In this document: positions 37,324-45,580 of the stretch, in pieces
Position numbering within the stretch: the first letter of the stretch is position 1
How the letters are laid out: each line of letters starts with the position of its first letter
DNA from: Peptococcaceae bacterium 1109
Lineage (GTDB): Bacteria > Bacillota > Limnochordia > Darwinibacteriales > Darwinibacteriaceae
Length of the DNA stretch: 64,000 nt
Assembly: GCA_001028815.1 (NCBI GenBank)
Contig: LDJB01000002.1
Coordinates: 1 to 64,000 of the forward strand
Direction of reading: 5' to 3'
Program-made: the position numbers and the translations under genes
Notes under the pieces: model-generated
Database searches by the model: none
Seen by the model: only the letters and a program-made list of their open reading frames with translations
What the model was told of the DNA's origin: nothing

Positions 37324-38161
37324 GATAACCTAAGCGTTTTTGGACGCGGCGAGTGTTGTAAAAACCCTCGATGTACGCAAATATCGCTTGCCTGGCTTCT
37401 GCTCGAGTCTGGAAGTGGCGCCAGTGGACGGCTTCTTTCTTCAGATTTGCGAAGAAACTCTCACTCCAGGGGTTGTCCCCAGGTTTGCCGACTCTGGAAA
37501 AGCTTTGCTGGATTCCGTGCTTCTGGAGCAGTTTGGCGACAGACTCCGCTGTAAATTGGCTTCCACGGTCACTATGATGGATACAGCCGGCCAACAGCGG
37601 CCAGCGATGAAAGGCTTTTGTGAGAGTCCGTTCAACTAGATCTACCTTCATGTTGTCAGCCATTGTGTGGGCGAGAACAAGACCCGTTACCACGTCTTTG
37701 ACCGTGCAGAGATACTCAAAGCCCACAGCAGTCCGTATGTAGCTAATATCACTGCTGATAACCTGGAATGGCTTGGTGATATCTAGATTTTGAACTAGAT
37801 TTGGATACCCCGGCCCCCGAGCTTTCCGGCTATCGGTTAGAGAGCGCTGTCGGCGCCGGCGGTGTAGTGATACAAGACCCAACTCATCCATCATCTTCTT
37901 TACACGCTTGTAGGATGCGGTGTAGCCTTCTTTTCTTAGGCATCCGCAGATGCGGTCCACACCGTAGGTCTTGCCGCTTTTATCGAAAATCCTTTTGATG
38001 GCTTCGGTATACTTCTCTTGCCGCTCATCCCGTTCATCCTTATTGGCCAACCAGTCATAATACGCACTGGTCGACACATCGAGACAGGCGGCCCACTTTG
38101 TCACAGGATACTCGGGATGAGTACGAATGAGTTCATACTTCACTTCAGATTTTTCGCAAAG
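37229..38161 (-). mobile_element. IS3-family element ISd, partial, in purF
   Basis: The left end lies in purF around 37229 (TGGGTAAGGGGAAGTCAACA). Only the orfB half of the element remains. At 38162 the sequence changes to the 3' end of a group II intron that had inserted near the orfA/orfB junction. The orfA half and the right end are missing, so no target duplication can be checked. Confidence 0.82.
37265..38160 (-). CDS. IS3 orfB transposase (ISd), 5' end interrupted
   Basis: About 298 residues, from LCEKSEVKYELIRTHPEYPV at the intron boundary to the stop at 37265. HTH_21 region VTKWAACLDVSTSAYYDWL, then DDE residues in VISSDISYIRT, IHHSDRGSQFT and DNPWSESFFANLK. An open frame continues upstream to 38278, but those residues are translated intron RNA domains and are not part of the protein. 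No native start codon is present. Confidence 0.85.
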
Positions 38162-38200
38162 GTAAGTAGACCAGAGGACTCTCACCTCCAGCCCCTCGCA

Positions 38201-38234
38201 GAACCGTACGTGACACTCTCGCGTCATACGGCTC
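38201..38234 (-). ncRNA. group II intron domain V
   Basis: The 34-nt catalytic hairpin reads, on the minus strand, GAGCCGTATGACGCGAGAG followed by TGTCACGTACGGTTC. The stem pairs GAGCCGTA with TACGGTTC around a GAGA-type tetraloop, the standard layout of domain V. Domain VI follows (GAGGGGCTGGAGGTGAGAGT). Confidence 0.92.
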
Positions 38235-38237
38235 CCA

Positions 38238-38693
38238 TTATCCAGCCGTTGGCATAATCCCAACGCTCCAATGGGCAAAGAGTTCTCTATTGTGCACGGC
38301 TACTTTGGCCAAATACGCTCGCGCCTTTTTCGGCTTGTGCTTGAACCGCAGATACTTCTTCTGGATCCAGCGTTGCAGATGCGCATTGATACTTTCCAGA
38401 ACATCAGCCAAGACTGCTTTCCCATACTTCCCGTAATAGCTGAGCCAGCCCCTGATGACCGGGTTGTACCTGTCGGCAATGTCCTCAAGAGTCACGTTGG
38501 GCGTTTTTAAAAGCGGCCAACGTCTTACCTCCTGCCTTATCCGCTTTTGAGCTTTCTGGCTTATGGCTGGCAAGAAGCTGGTAAACTCAACACCCTGCCT
38601 TCCCTTGGCTTTGCGTGGCATGAAGGTATACCCCAAGAACGTAAAACTCACGTTCTCGTGATTCCCCTTTCGATTGCTGTCTCTGCAGTAGAC
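38238..38693 (-). pseudogene. group II intron RT/maturase, C-terminal part
   Basis: About 151 residues open from the ISa-2 boundary. It starts VYCRDSNRKGNHENVSFTFL, which matches the end of the RT thumb region, continues with GYTFMPRKAKGRQGVEFTSF, and is followed by the GIIM maturase-specific domain (IADRYNPVIRGWLSYYGKYG). The stop lies four bases before domain V, as usual. The polymerase domain is missing. Confidence 0.9.
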
Positions 38694-38760
38694 CGGTTTG
38701 CCCCCCCATTTTGGGAGAATATCTGCTTAGTGTTTCAACTATCACATGGTTGCCCTTTAT

Positions 38761-39717
38761 TTAGGCCACCATCATTGCTGGTTTGACATCTTGGCCAACA
38801 TTACTGCGGTAGAACGCCATAGGTGCTTTATTCTTCAGACTGCCATGACGTCGCCGGTGATTGTAGCAATCCATGAACTCACTGACACATTTGTAGGCTT
38901 CAGCATAGGACTGAAACTCATGGCGAGACAGGCAGTCGCTTTCTAAAATTGAGTGAAATGATTCAATATGAGCGTTCATGTTCGGTGTGTTGATTGGTAT
39001 ACGAGTGTGGTTAACCGGCAGCTCCGCACAGCCATCCTGGAATGCATGGGCCGTGAATTGCGGGCCATTGTCTGTACGCAATATCAGTTTATCAAGATCC
39101 GTTACTCCTCGGAGTAAAATGGCTTGCCGGAGGGTTCGAAGGGCATCCAGAGCCAAAGCATTAAGCCCAATGTGGTAGCCGACAATGCAGCGGTCATAAA
39201 CATCGATGATTGACATCATGAAAAAGAACCTATCTATACCGGCAATATAGCCGTATTTCAGATCCATCTGCCAAAGCTGATTGGATCCGGTTACCTCAAT
39301 TCGTTTGGCCAGTTTGCGCGGATGCTTAGGATTCATTTTCCGCTGAGGAAGCAGCACATCCAGCTCCTTACACAATCTGTATACCTTTTTGTGGTTAATG
39401 TTCAGCCCATAGTCCTCTTGCATGCTGGCCGTAAGCTTTTTATAGCCATAAGGATACCCATCGCCGGAGAGCTCCTCCATGATGAACTCTTTAATCTGTT
39501 CATCGGAAATCTTCCGCCCTGTATAGGTGCAGGAGTAGCCTAGTATCCGGCGTCCAGCCCGGCTTTTTAATGGTTCTGACTTATCATCAGACTCAAGCAG
39601 ATTTTCTTCGATTGACGAGCCCTTATGACTGTAGTAGGTGGAAGAAGCTAAACCGACAGAGTGGAGAACAAGGCCAGCATTATACCCTTGTTCAATCCAC
39701 CGACTAGCTATCATCAC
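38761..39717 (-). CDS. IS3 orfB transposase (ISa-2)
   Basis: 318 residues and complete. The DDE residues are in LWQMDLKYGYIAG, LRTDNGPQFTA and NAHIESFHSILE, and the C-terminal NHRRRHGSLKNKAPMAF motif that copy 1 has lost is present here. It is expected as an OrfAB fusion by -1 frameshifting. Copy 1 and copy 2 differ by scattered substitutions mostly in the 3' third of orfB. Confidence 0.93.
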   Translation of the reverse strand: MMIASRWIEQGYNAGLVLHSVGLASSTYYSHKGSSIEENLLESDDKSEPLKSRAGRRILGYSCTYTGRKISDEQIKEFIMEELSGDGYPYGYKKLTASMQEDYGLNINHKKVYRLCKELDVLLPQRKMNPKHPRKLAKRIEVTGSNQLWQMDLKYGYIAGIDRFFFMMSIIDVYDRCIVGYHIGLNALALDALRTLRQAILLRGVTDLDKLILRTDNGPQFTAHAFQDGCAELPVNHTRIPINTPNMNAHIESFHSILESDCLSRHEFQSYAEAYKCVSEFMDCYNHRRRHGSLKNKAPMAFYRSNVGQDVKPAMMVA

Positions 39718-39725
39718 TTTGTCGG

Positions 39726-40037
39726 TTACCGAGGGTTTTTAAGGTCCCTTACCTCTTCCATGATTGTAATTTGGAGTTCTTTTTCGGCAACGATACGCTT
39801 TAGTCTGTCGTTTTCGGTACTGATTTTTGCAAGTCTGGCTTCCAGCTCTTTGATTCGCTTGGCTTCATCCGCAGGCAAAGGCTTAGTTGAACCAATTTTC
39901 TTAGCTTTCCTTCTCCAAGTGTGAATTGTATTCGGTGAGATATTATGCCGCCTAGCGACAAGCGAAACATTCCCAACCTCCTGGGATTCCCTTAATATCT
40001 GTTCTTTGAATTCTTGCGTATAATCTCTTTTTGTCAT
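39726..40037 (-). CDS. IS3 orfA (ISa-2)
   Basis: 103 residues, differing from the copy-1 protein only near the N-terminus (MTKRDYTQ instead of MTRKDYTQ). Helix-turn-helix (VARRHNISPNTIHTWRR) plus coiled coil. A GGGGGA site precedes the ATG. Together with the intact orfB this copy could supply transposase for both copies. Confidence 0.92.
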   Translation of the reverse strand: MTKRDYTQEFKEQILRESQEVGNVSLVARRHNISPNTIHTWRRKAKKIGSTKPLPADEAKRIKELEARLAKISTENDRLKRIVAEKELQITIMEEVRDLKNPR

Positions 40038-40107
40038 GAAACTTCCCCCTGATCTGAATGATAGCAGATAAAAGGATTTTCTCCAAATCTATTAGGGGGC
40101 TAAATAG

Positions 40108-41669
40108 GTGCAGCACATGCACAAAGTATCGGCATCGATCCGTTGCTTGTTGAACGCACTGTTTCTCCCGGTTCTTCTGTTTCGTATGTCGTGTGCGTTC
40201 AGAACGAAGATCCTTTTGAGCCAATCACGCTATCGGTTTCCATAGCGGACGTTTTCGAAGACGTCAATGGGGTCTATATTCTCCAAGAGACGGGTACAAG
40301 CCCATTCTCTCTATCGAGCTGGGTAAACTTTGAGCCGAAAGTGGTGACCGTTCCTCCGGCAGGCGAAGGGGAAATCTGGGTGACGGTCTCTGTGCCGCGA
40401 GGCGTAACGGGAGGAAGATACGGTGCAATCGTCCTTGAACCATACGAGGATCCCCGTTCCCATGTACACGAACTTACCGCTCCTTTCACCTTCCGCATGG
40501 CAAGCTACATTGAACTGACTATAGCCGCCGGAACACTACAACGTGAAGCACACATCTCCAACTTTTCCTTACAGCCCTCATGCGAATGGCCGGCTTTTCG
40601 CCGCATGGTCGGCGACGAAGCACTCGTGTTTACGGCCGAAGTATCGAACGTTGGCAACGTACATGTCGTCACAAGGGGTACTATTTCCATACAAACAGAG
40701 GAAGGACGAATGGTAGCCCGTTTCCCCCTTGGTGGAGGACGGGGCGTCATCCTACCAGACAGTACAGTGGCGCTCCAGTCTGTTTTGAGGCGCGCCCTCA
40801 CTCCCGGCAAATACACAGCGTGGGCCATCATCGAATATGGTGGCCGCCGCCCAGCAGTGAGTGAAATCAGCTTCACCATCACCGAGTCTGACATCCAGGC
40901 TCAAGAAGCAAGTGCTGAGCCTTTGGCCCATTTCACTGTTGATCCAGAGGAGATCGACGTCATCGTGCGGCCCGGTGCCCTCAGCAACACAATCCTAGAA
41001 ATCACCAACCGTGGATCTGAGCCCATCCAGGTGGATAGCCGCATCGTGCCCCTTGCCTTCTCTTTGGCTGGGGAGATTTTGCCCGAAGAAGAACGGGGCG
41101 AATCCCCCGATTGGATCACCTTGAACCCCGCCAGCTTCACAGTGGATCCTGGCCGCAGCAGGCGCGTCCGGTTAATGGTCCGTCCACCACGAGATGCTGT
41201 TGGCGGTCACTATGCTGACCTGATCTTAACTTCTAAAGGTGAAGCGGGCACAACCGAAACCGGTGCTTCCATCTTGGTCTTTGCCGGCGACGAAATTAAG
41301 AAGTCCGGGACTGTGGAAGTGGCAGATGTATGGCAGGAGGGCGATTCCATCTACTGCGACGTGCTCTTCACCAATACTGGGAACTACCACGTCAGTGTAG
41401 GCTTAGACTTCGTCCTCCGCAGAGTCCATGAGGGCTATATTGACGAAGAAACAGGCCGGGTGGTGCCCCGAAGCACTGAAGCACTGGCATCTCTCACCCT
41501 TCCACCTGGAGTGAATCCCGTACTTCCAGGCACGCAGCGAGCCTTCAGCTTCCAAATCCCTGCCGCCTTAGAACGTGGGGAGTATGAAATCGCGCTGCGG
41601 GCAGATTACGGCGGCGCCGAGCCTGCCTTAACCCAACTGGCGTTCATAATCGAGGAAGGAGTCAACTAA
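40108..41669 (+). pseudogene. secreted Ig-like (DUF916/COG1470-like) protein, beheaded
   Basis: The open frame begins directly at the ISa-2 end as GAAHAQSIGIDPLLVERT, which looks like the end of a signal peptide (AHA cleavage). The hydrophobic part and start codon were removed by the IS. About 515 residues follow, with repeated Ig-like beta-sandwich domains and phrases such as VPRGVTGGRYGAIVLEP and VRPPRDAVGGHYADLILTS, like DUF916/COG1470 surface proteins. A TTG at 40143 could only give an unexported product. It is the first gene of a three-gene set, 1 bp from the mini-secretin gene. Confidence 0.75.
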
Positions 41670-41670
41670 C

Positions 41671-42054
41671 ATGAATAAGTGGATAAGGATCTTAGTGCTC
41701 AGTGCGCTGTTTGCGGCTCTTCTGGCCGTCCCAAGCCTGGCAGCCCACATCGCACCCCATGGGGAAATTACCGTACAGGTAGAGCCGGAAGTGAGCCAAA
41801 TCACTGGCTTTAACGGCGATGGCTATCCCATTGTCTCCAGCCGCAGGGCAAGCACTTCTGTGCGGATCCGGGATCAAGAGACCTTTGTCCTTGGAGGGCT
41901 AGTAAGCGAGTTTGAAACCATGACCACGGGGAAAGTCCCCCTTCTGGGAGATATCCCTCTTATCGGAAAACTCTTTCGTAGCGAGAGGAATGAGCGCAGC
42001 GAGACAGAAGTAATAATCATGGTAACTCCACGCTTAATCGAAGGAGATGTGTAA
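41671..42054 (+). CDS. mini-secretin, C-terminal secretin domain only
   Basis: 127 residues. A signal peptide (MNKWIRILVLSALFAALLAV, cleavage after SLA) is followed by about 100 residues that match the end of the secretin domain (PF00263): STSVRIRDQETFVLGGL, KVPLLGDIPLIGKLFRSER and EVIIMVTPRLI. Full secretins (GspD, PilQ) have over 400 residues with N-domains, and even the secretin barrel needs about twice this length. The frame has a good GGAG ribosome site and clean ends, so it looks like a designed short protein rather than a break product. It probably resides in the periplasm or outer membrane. Function unknown. Confidence 0.8.
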   Translation: MNKWIRILVLSALFAALLAVPSLAAHIAPHGEITVQVEPEVSQITGFNGDGYPIVSSRRASTSVRIRDQETFVLGGLVSEFETMTTGKVPLLGDIPLIGKLFRSERNERSETEVIIMVTPRLIEGDV

Positions 42055-42057
42055 TCG

Positions 42058-42786
42058 GTGAAGTGTGCACGTAAAGTACTGCTAACCGTTTTGGTAATCT
42101 TCATTATGGCCTTAGGCCAAGGGTACGCCCGTACACCTGACCAGGCACTAGAGCATCCCATCTTCCTCACGGAAATCGACGATGCTAGGATGATCTTCGC
42201 CACCTATGCCCTAAAGACTGGCGATCTCTTCCTCTCCTATTCCGAATACGACACCTTCGCCCAGGGCTATGGTGCCTTAGCCTTCCGGACCAATCTGGAA
42301 GGTGGGGGCAGCACCCTGTCCTTTATCGCCTCTAAAGAGCTGGGCGGCGTTGACGTGGCTTTCGGGATCCACCGGGTCACAGGGGAAGAAGGAGGTTGGC
42401 TCCTAGACCTCGGCCTGGGCGGCCGGGTTGACATGGCCGGCCTTAGGCTCGGGCTCCACCGCCTTCCCTTAGGCAGCTGGGAAACGATGCAGGAGAACAT
42501 CAACATCTCCGTGGGCGGTTCAGTGTACGTTACAGACTACCTCGTCCTCGGGGCAGATGTTTATCCTGGCGAAGAGTGGACATATGCCGTGGGAGCAGAT
42601 TTCCTCGTGCGCCCGGATATCGGCGGAAGCGTGAAGGCAGAATTCCAATCCACCGGCTTTGAATCAGGGGAGGCAGCCTTATGGTTCACCCGTGACCAAC
42701 TCCTCCTCCGCCTTGGCTACGGCCTGTACAAGGAAGAAGAAGAACTCGCAGGGGGCCTTACCCTGGGAGCAGGATTTAAGTTCTAG
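42058..42786 (+). CDS. outer-membrane beta-barrel-like protein
   Basis: 242 residues from a GTG, with GGAG upstream. Signal peptide VLLTVLVIFIMALGQGYA, then a mature part dominated by alternating polar/hydrophobic strands with aromatic girdles (DLFLSYSEYDTF, LLDLGLGGRVDMAGLRLG, YVTDYLVLGADVY, LLLRLGYGLYK) and a C-terminal Phe (TLGAGFKF), the classic beta-signal for outer-membrane insertion. It has about 10-12 predicted strands. It follows the mini-secretin by 3 bp. I know no specific family. It supports a two-membrane cell. Confidence 0.72.
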   Translation: MKCARKVLLTVLVIFIMALGQGYARTPDQALEHPIFLTEIDDARMIFATYALKTGDLFLSYSEYDTFAQGYGALAFRTNLEGGGSTLSFIASKELGGVDVAFGIHRVTGEEGGWLLDLGLGGRVDMAGLRLGLHRLPLGSWETMQENINISVGGSVYVTDYLVLGADVYPGEEWTYAVGADFLVRPDIGGSVKAEFQSTGFESGEAALWFTRDQLLLRLGYGLYKEEEELAGGLTLGAGFKF

Positions 42787-42803
42787 TTACAGTGAAACCT
42801 CAG

Positions 42804-42835
42804 CAGCCGCTGGGCCTTTGGGCTCAGCGGCTTTT
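42804..42835 (+). terminator. intrinsic terminator after the barrel gene
   Basis: AGCCGCTG pairs with CAGCGGCT, with inner GGC/GCC-type pairing across a CTTTG loop, followed by TTTTC. It ends the secreted protein, mini-secretin and barrel operon. Confidence 0.8.
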
Positions 42836-42919
42836 CGCGCCTAGCGCAAAGAAAAACCGGGAGAGGCCAAACCTTTCCCAGTTATGTAGGTAGGGGACGA
42901 AGCGCTGCACCCCCCAAGC

Positions 42920-43297
42920 TCACCTTCCAAGAATCCTCAGCGCAAACCATGCCCCGTGGGCGGTGGCAACTACCACAGACGCCAACCCCACCTTCCAGTG
43001 GAGCTCAGTCCACTTCCTATCTCGCACCTTCTTCGCCCTGTTCATCGCGTAGTACCCAAAGAAAACCCCTGCTAAGGCCAAAATCCCAACCCATCCAAAA
43101 AGAGGCATGGCATGCCCCGCGTGATCCAAGTTCGCCCACACCCCGTGGACAGTTAAGCTCACCGCTGCTCCCGTTCCCAAAATTTCGTGGTGACGGCGAA
43201 GCTTCACCATGGCTTTTTTCTTCACCAGGAACATCACAATCCCCGCAGCGTAAAGGAGCAGCAGCCCTAGAATCCCAAACCAAACAAAGTACGGCAC
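42920..43297 (-). CDS. small four-helix membrane protein with paired His
   Basis: About 125 residues from the GTG at 43297, chosen because GGGAGGGA lies seven bases before it. There are four hydrophobic helices. Histidines sit in or beside helices in a repeated way: RRHHEILGTGAAVSLTVHG, NLDHAGHAMPLFGW, and ELHWKVGLASVVVATAHG. This is the kind of spacing seen in membrane b-type cytochromes, so haem binding is possible but unproven. It stands alone, convergent with the barrel operon. Confidence 0.6.
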   Translation of the reverse strand: MPYFVWFGILGLLLLYAAGIVMFLVKKKAMVKLRRHHEILGTGAAVSLTVHGVWANLDHAGHAMPLFGWVGILALAGVFFGYYAMNRAKKVRDRKWTELHWKVGLASVVVATAHGAWFALRILGR

Positions 43298-43510
43298 AGC
43301 AATCCCTCCCAACTCTGTGATGGTACATGATACTCACAAGCTGGGCAGGCTATGCCAACTGCGGGCTGGATTAAAGATTCCATCTTCTCCCGAACCCCCA
43401 TGCCTGTTAGCAGGATGTTCAGCATTTCTCAAGAAAGAGTACATATAGATCTGCGCAGGTAGTGAGGGGTTAAGCATACAGGCCTTCGCAGCCATATAAG
43501 GAGCTGGAAG

Positions 43511-44593
43511 ATGGACTCATTTTCGTGGTTTACCTTGACCATTGTCGTTGCAGCACTGGGAGGAGCACTTGGCCACAGGCTTAACATTCCTGCGGGCATC
43601 ATGCTTGGCGCCATGCTTGGTACTTCCGCTTTTAACGTCCTCACAAGTAAAGCAGTGTTCTATCCAGCGCTTGTCATAGTCATCCAAGTGCTAGCTGGGG
43701 CTATGATCGCCAGCCGGATAAACCTTGCTGTAATCCGGGCCATGAAGAAGCTCGTTGTACCTACCATCATTCTTGTGGCCTGCATGTTTGCCCTTAACCT
43801 TGTCCTCGGGTCCATAACTCACTCCCTTGGGGCAATGGACGCAGTTACGGCGTTCTTTGCCACCGCTCCCGGCGGCTCCACAGAAATGGTTGTTATGTCT
43901 GAAGCCTTAGGAGCCAACCTTCCTTACGTGGCCCTTCTCCAGCTCGCCCGCTTACTGATTATCGCCACATGCATGCCCTTAGCCCTAAAACGAGGTGCGG
44001 GGCAAAGCAGGGAATGCGCGGCCGCGAGCCAATCTTCCAGCAGTCCTTCCCCAGCGCCCCAAAGGGGCATTCTAAATGATCAGTCAAGCTTCGTGAACCT
44101 GTTGTGGTTACTGGTTTTCTCAACGGTCGGCGGAATGGCCTTGCATGCCCTAGGGGTCACCGCTGGTGCCCTAATCGGCAGTATGTTTGGGGGTACCATC
44201 TACAGCGTGCTGCGGGGCGGTGTCCCCTTTCCCCAGCGCCTCAAGATGGGCGTGCAAGTTGCCTCAGGAGCCTTTATTGGCTTTAGAGTACAACAGGAGA
44301 CCATCGCTGCCCTGGGCAGCCTCGGGGTCCCGCTGCTTATCGTATTTGCAGGGGTGCTCCTCTCGTCCTTTGGCATCGGTTTCTTAATACATAAGCTGAC
44401 CAAACTTGATCTTCTAACCTGCATAATAGCTTCAACTCCAGGGGGACAACAAGAAATGGCGTTGCTCTCTGAAGACCTTGGTGCGGATACGCCCAGCGTT
44501 GCTGTAATGCAGACCGCGCGGCTAGTGTCCGTGATCCTCTTTTTCCCCACCCTCCTCAAGCTCTACTTCCGCTTAGTGGGGTTTGGCAGTTAA
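43511..44593 (+). CDS. AbrB-family (PF05145) membrane protein
   Basis: 360 residues with about 10 transmembrane segments in two homologous halves. Each half carries the family hallmark: NIPAGIMLGAMLGTSAFNVL with FFATAPGGSTEMVVMSEALG in the first, and GALIGSMFGGTIYS with IIASTPGGQQEMALLSEDLG in the second. The family is often annotated as AbrB or ammonia-monooxygenase-like, but its role is not established. A low-complexity loop of about 30 residues (AAASQSSSSPSPAPQRG) joins the halves. AAGGAG precedes the ATG. Confidence 0.88.
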   Translation: MDSFSWFTLTIVVAALGGALGHRLNIPAGIMLGAMLGTSAFNVLTSKAVFYPALVIVIQVLAGAMIASRINLAVIRAMKKLVVPTIILVACMFALNLVLGSITHSLGAMDAVTAFFATAPGGSTEMVVMSEALGANLPYVALLQLARLLIIATCMPLALKRGAGQSRECAAASQSSSSPSPAPQRGILNDQSSFVNLLWLLVFSTVGGMALHALGVTAGALIGSMFGGTIYSVLRGGVPFPQRLKMGVQVASGAFIGFRVQQETIAALGSLGVPLLIVFAGVLLSSFGIGFLIHKLTKLDLLTCIIASTPGGQQEMALLSEDLGADTPSVAVMQTARLVSVILFFPTLLKLYFRLVGFGS

Positions 44594-44613
44594 GCCTCCG
44601 CCAAACACAGAAA

Positions 44614-44637
44614 AAGGGAGGCGCTTTAGCCTCCCTT
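44614..44637. terminator. bidirectional terminator between convergent genes
   Basis: AAGGGAGGC and GCCTCCCTT form a 9-bp stem around a short loop, with A-rich and T-containing flanks. It lies between the AbrB-family gene and the EamA gene, which converge. A second hairpin (GTTTGGC/GCCAAAC) lies just before it. Confidence 0.8.
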
Positions 44638-44656
44638 GCATACCATCATTTAGCAG

Positions 44657-45562
44657 CTAGATTCTTTTCTGCGCGTGGCTGGGACTGGAAGCGCCCCTCT
44701 GAACCGGGATAAAGATCAGGAGCATTGCGGCTAGAATCAGCCCAATTCCTACAACCTGGCCTGGAGTAATCGCTTCTCCCAAGAGATAGTAAGCAAACAG
44801 ACAGGCAAACACAGGTTTGCAGAAGAACACCGCTGAACCGAGCGTGGTGTCCGTATAAGACAAACCAGTAAAGAACGCGTAGTAGGCGATCCCTGTCACA
44901 AAAACGCCCAGGTAAACCAGGAGCAACCAGTTCCTGGCACTGATCACCAGCCCTTCCCCTGGCAAGGCCACACTGGCCAAGAGCACAATCCCCCCGCCTA
45001 GCACAAAGGAGACTCCATTCATCACCAGTGTCCCGTAGCGGTTTGTAAGCTGCTTACCTGCCACCGTGTAAAAACCAAAGGCTGCCGTTGCCCCAAGGGC
45101 CAGGAGCACCCCTGTGAGGCTGTGGACCACAAAGCCTCCTGCCACGAACACCATGCCTGCAATCCCTAAAGCTAAGGACAGCACTTTCCCCTTTGTGATG
45201 GGTTCTTTCAGCATGATGGTGGAAAAGGCCATCACCAAAAGGGGGTTGCTGCTGAACAGCACCGCGGATGTTGATGCGTTGATGAACTGCAAGCTCATCT
45301 GCAAGAGCCCCATAGCCACTCCCGCATTTAGAAGCCCCAAAGCGGTCAGTATGGCCACATCTTTGGCCTTCAGCGTAAGATCTCTCCGGCGCATGTCCTT
45401 CAGGGCAAAGGGCAGCAAGATTAAGCCGCCCAACACGAACCGCACCCCGCTCACAAACAAGGGGGGAATCTCTGCAGCAAAGGTCCGGCCCACTACCTCA
45501 TACGTGCTGAACAAGAGTATTGTAAGGAGCAGAAACCCGTAGCCTGTTGTCTTCTGTTTCAC
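44657..45562 (-). CDS. EamA/DMT-family transporter
   Basis: 301 residues with 10 hydrophobic helices forming two EamA repeats (PF00892). The first contains VRFVLGGLILLPFALKDMRR and the second GTLVMNGVSFVLGGGIVLLA with AVFFCKPVFACLFAYYLLGE. Drug/metabolite superfamily exporter of unknown substrate. It starts at a GTG 19 bp after the oxidoreductase gene and is probably the last gene of the catabolic operon. Confidence 0.87.
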   Translation of the reverse strand: MKQKTTGYGFLLLTILLFSTYEVVGRTFAAEIPPLFVSGVRFVLGGLILLPFALKDMRRRDLTLKAKDVAILTALGLLNAGVAMGLLQMSLQFINASTSAVLFSSNPLLVMAFSTIMLKEPITKGKVLSLALGIAGMVFVAGGFVVHSLTGVLLALGATAAFGFYTVAGKQLTNRYGTLVMNGVSFVLGGGIVLLASVALPGEGLVISARNWLLLVYLGVFVTGIAYYAFFTGLSYTDTTLGSAVFFCKPVFACLFAYYLLGEAITPGQVVGIGLILAAMLLIFIPVQRGASSPSHAQKRI

Positions 45563-45580
45563 CGCACCCTCACCGCCACG

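Larger units (their letters stand above)
38162..38693 (-). mobile_element. group II intron, 3' part only
   Basis: The 3' end of a bacterial group II intron: the C-terminus of its reverse transcriptase/maturase, then RNA domains V and VI, ending GGTCTACTTAC at 38162. It is inserted in ISd. The 5' two-thirds (ribozyme domains I-IV and most of the RT) were removed where ISa-2 begins at 38694. It cannot splice itself. Confidence 0.9.
38694..40107 (-). mobile_element. IS3-family element, copy 2 (ISa-2)
   Basis: An element of 1414 bp, nearly identical to ISa-1 (5812-7221) and in the same orientation, with both ends preserved (CGGTTTG plus C run, and TAGGGGGCTAAATAG). orfA and orfB are both intact. 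Left flank: a truncated group II intron. Right flank: a beheaded secreted-protein gene. The flanks show no target duplication, which suggests that recombination or deletion followed insertion. Confidence 0.9.

Noticed and set aside
38161-38278. N-terminal extension of the ISd transposase (open frame to 38278)
   Set aside because: This stretch is the group II intron domain V/VI RNA read as protein. The real orfB begins at the intron boundary.
5812-40107. The two ISa copies as a composite transposon
   Set aside because: There is no target duplication outside the pair and the flanks do not match, so movement as a unit is not supported. Recombination is simpler.
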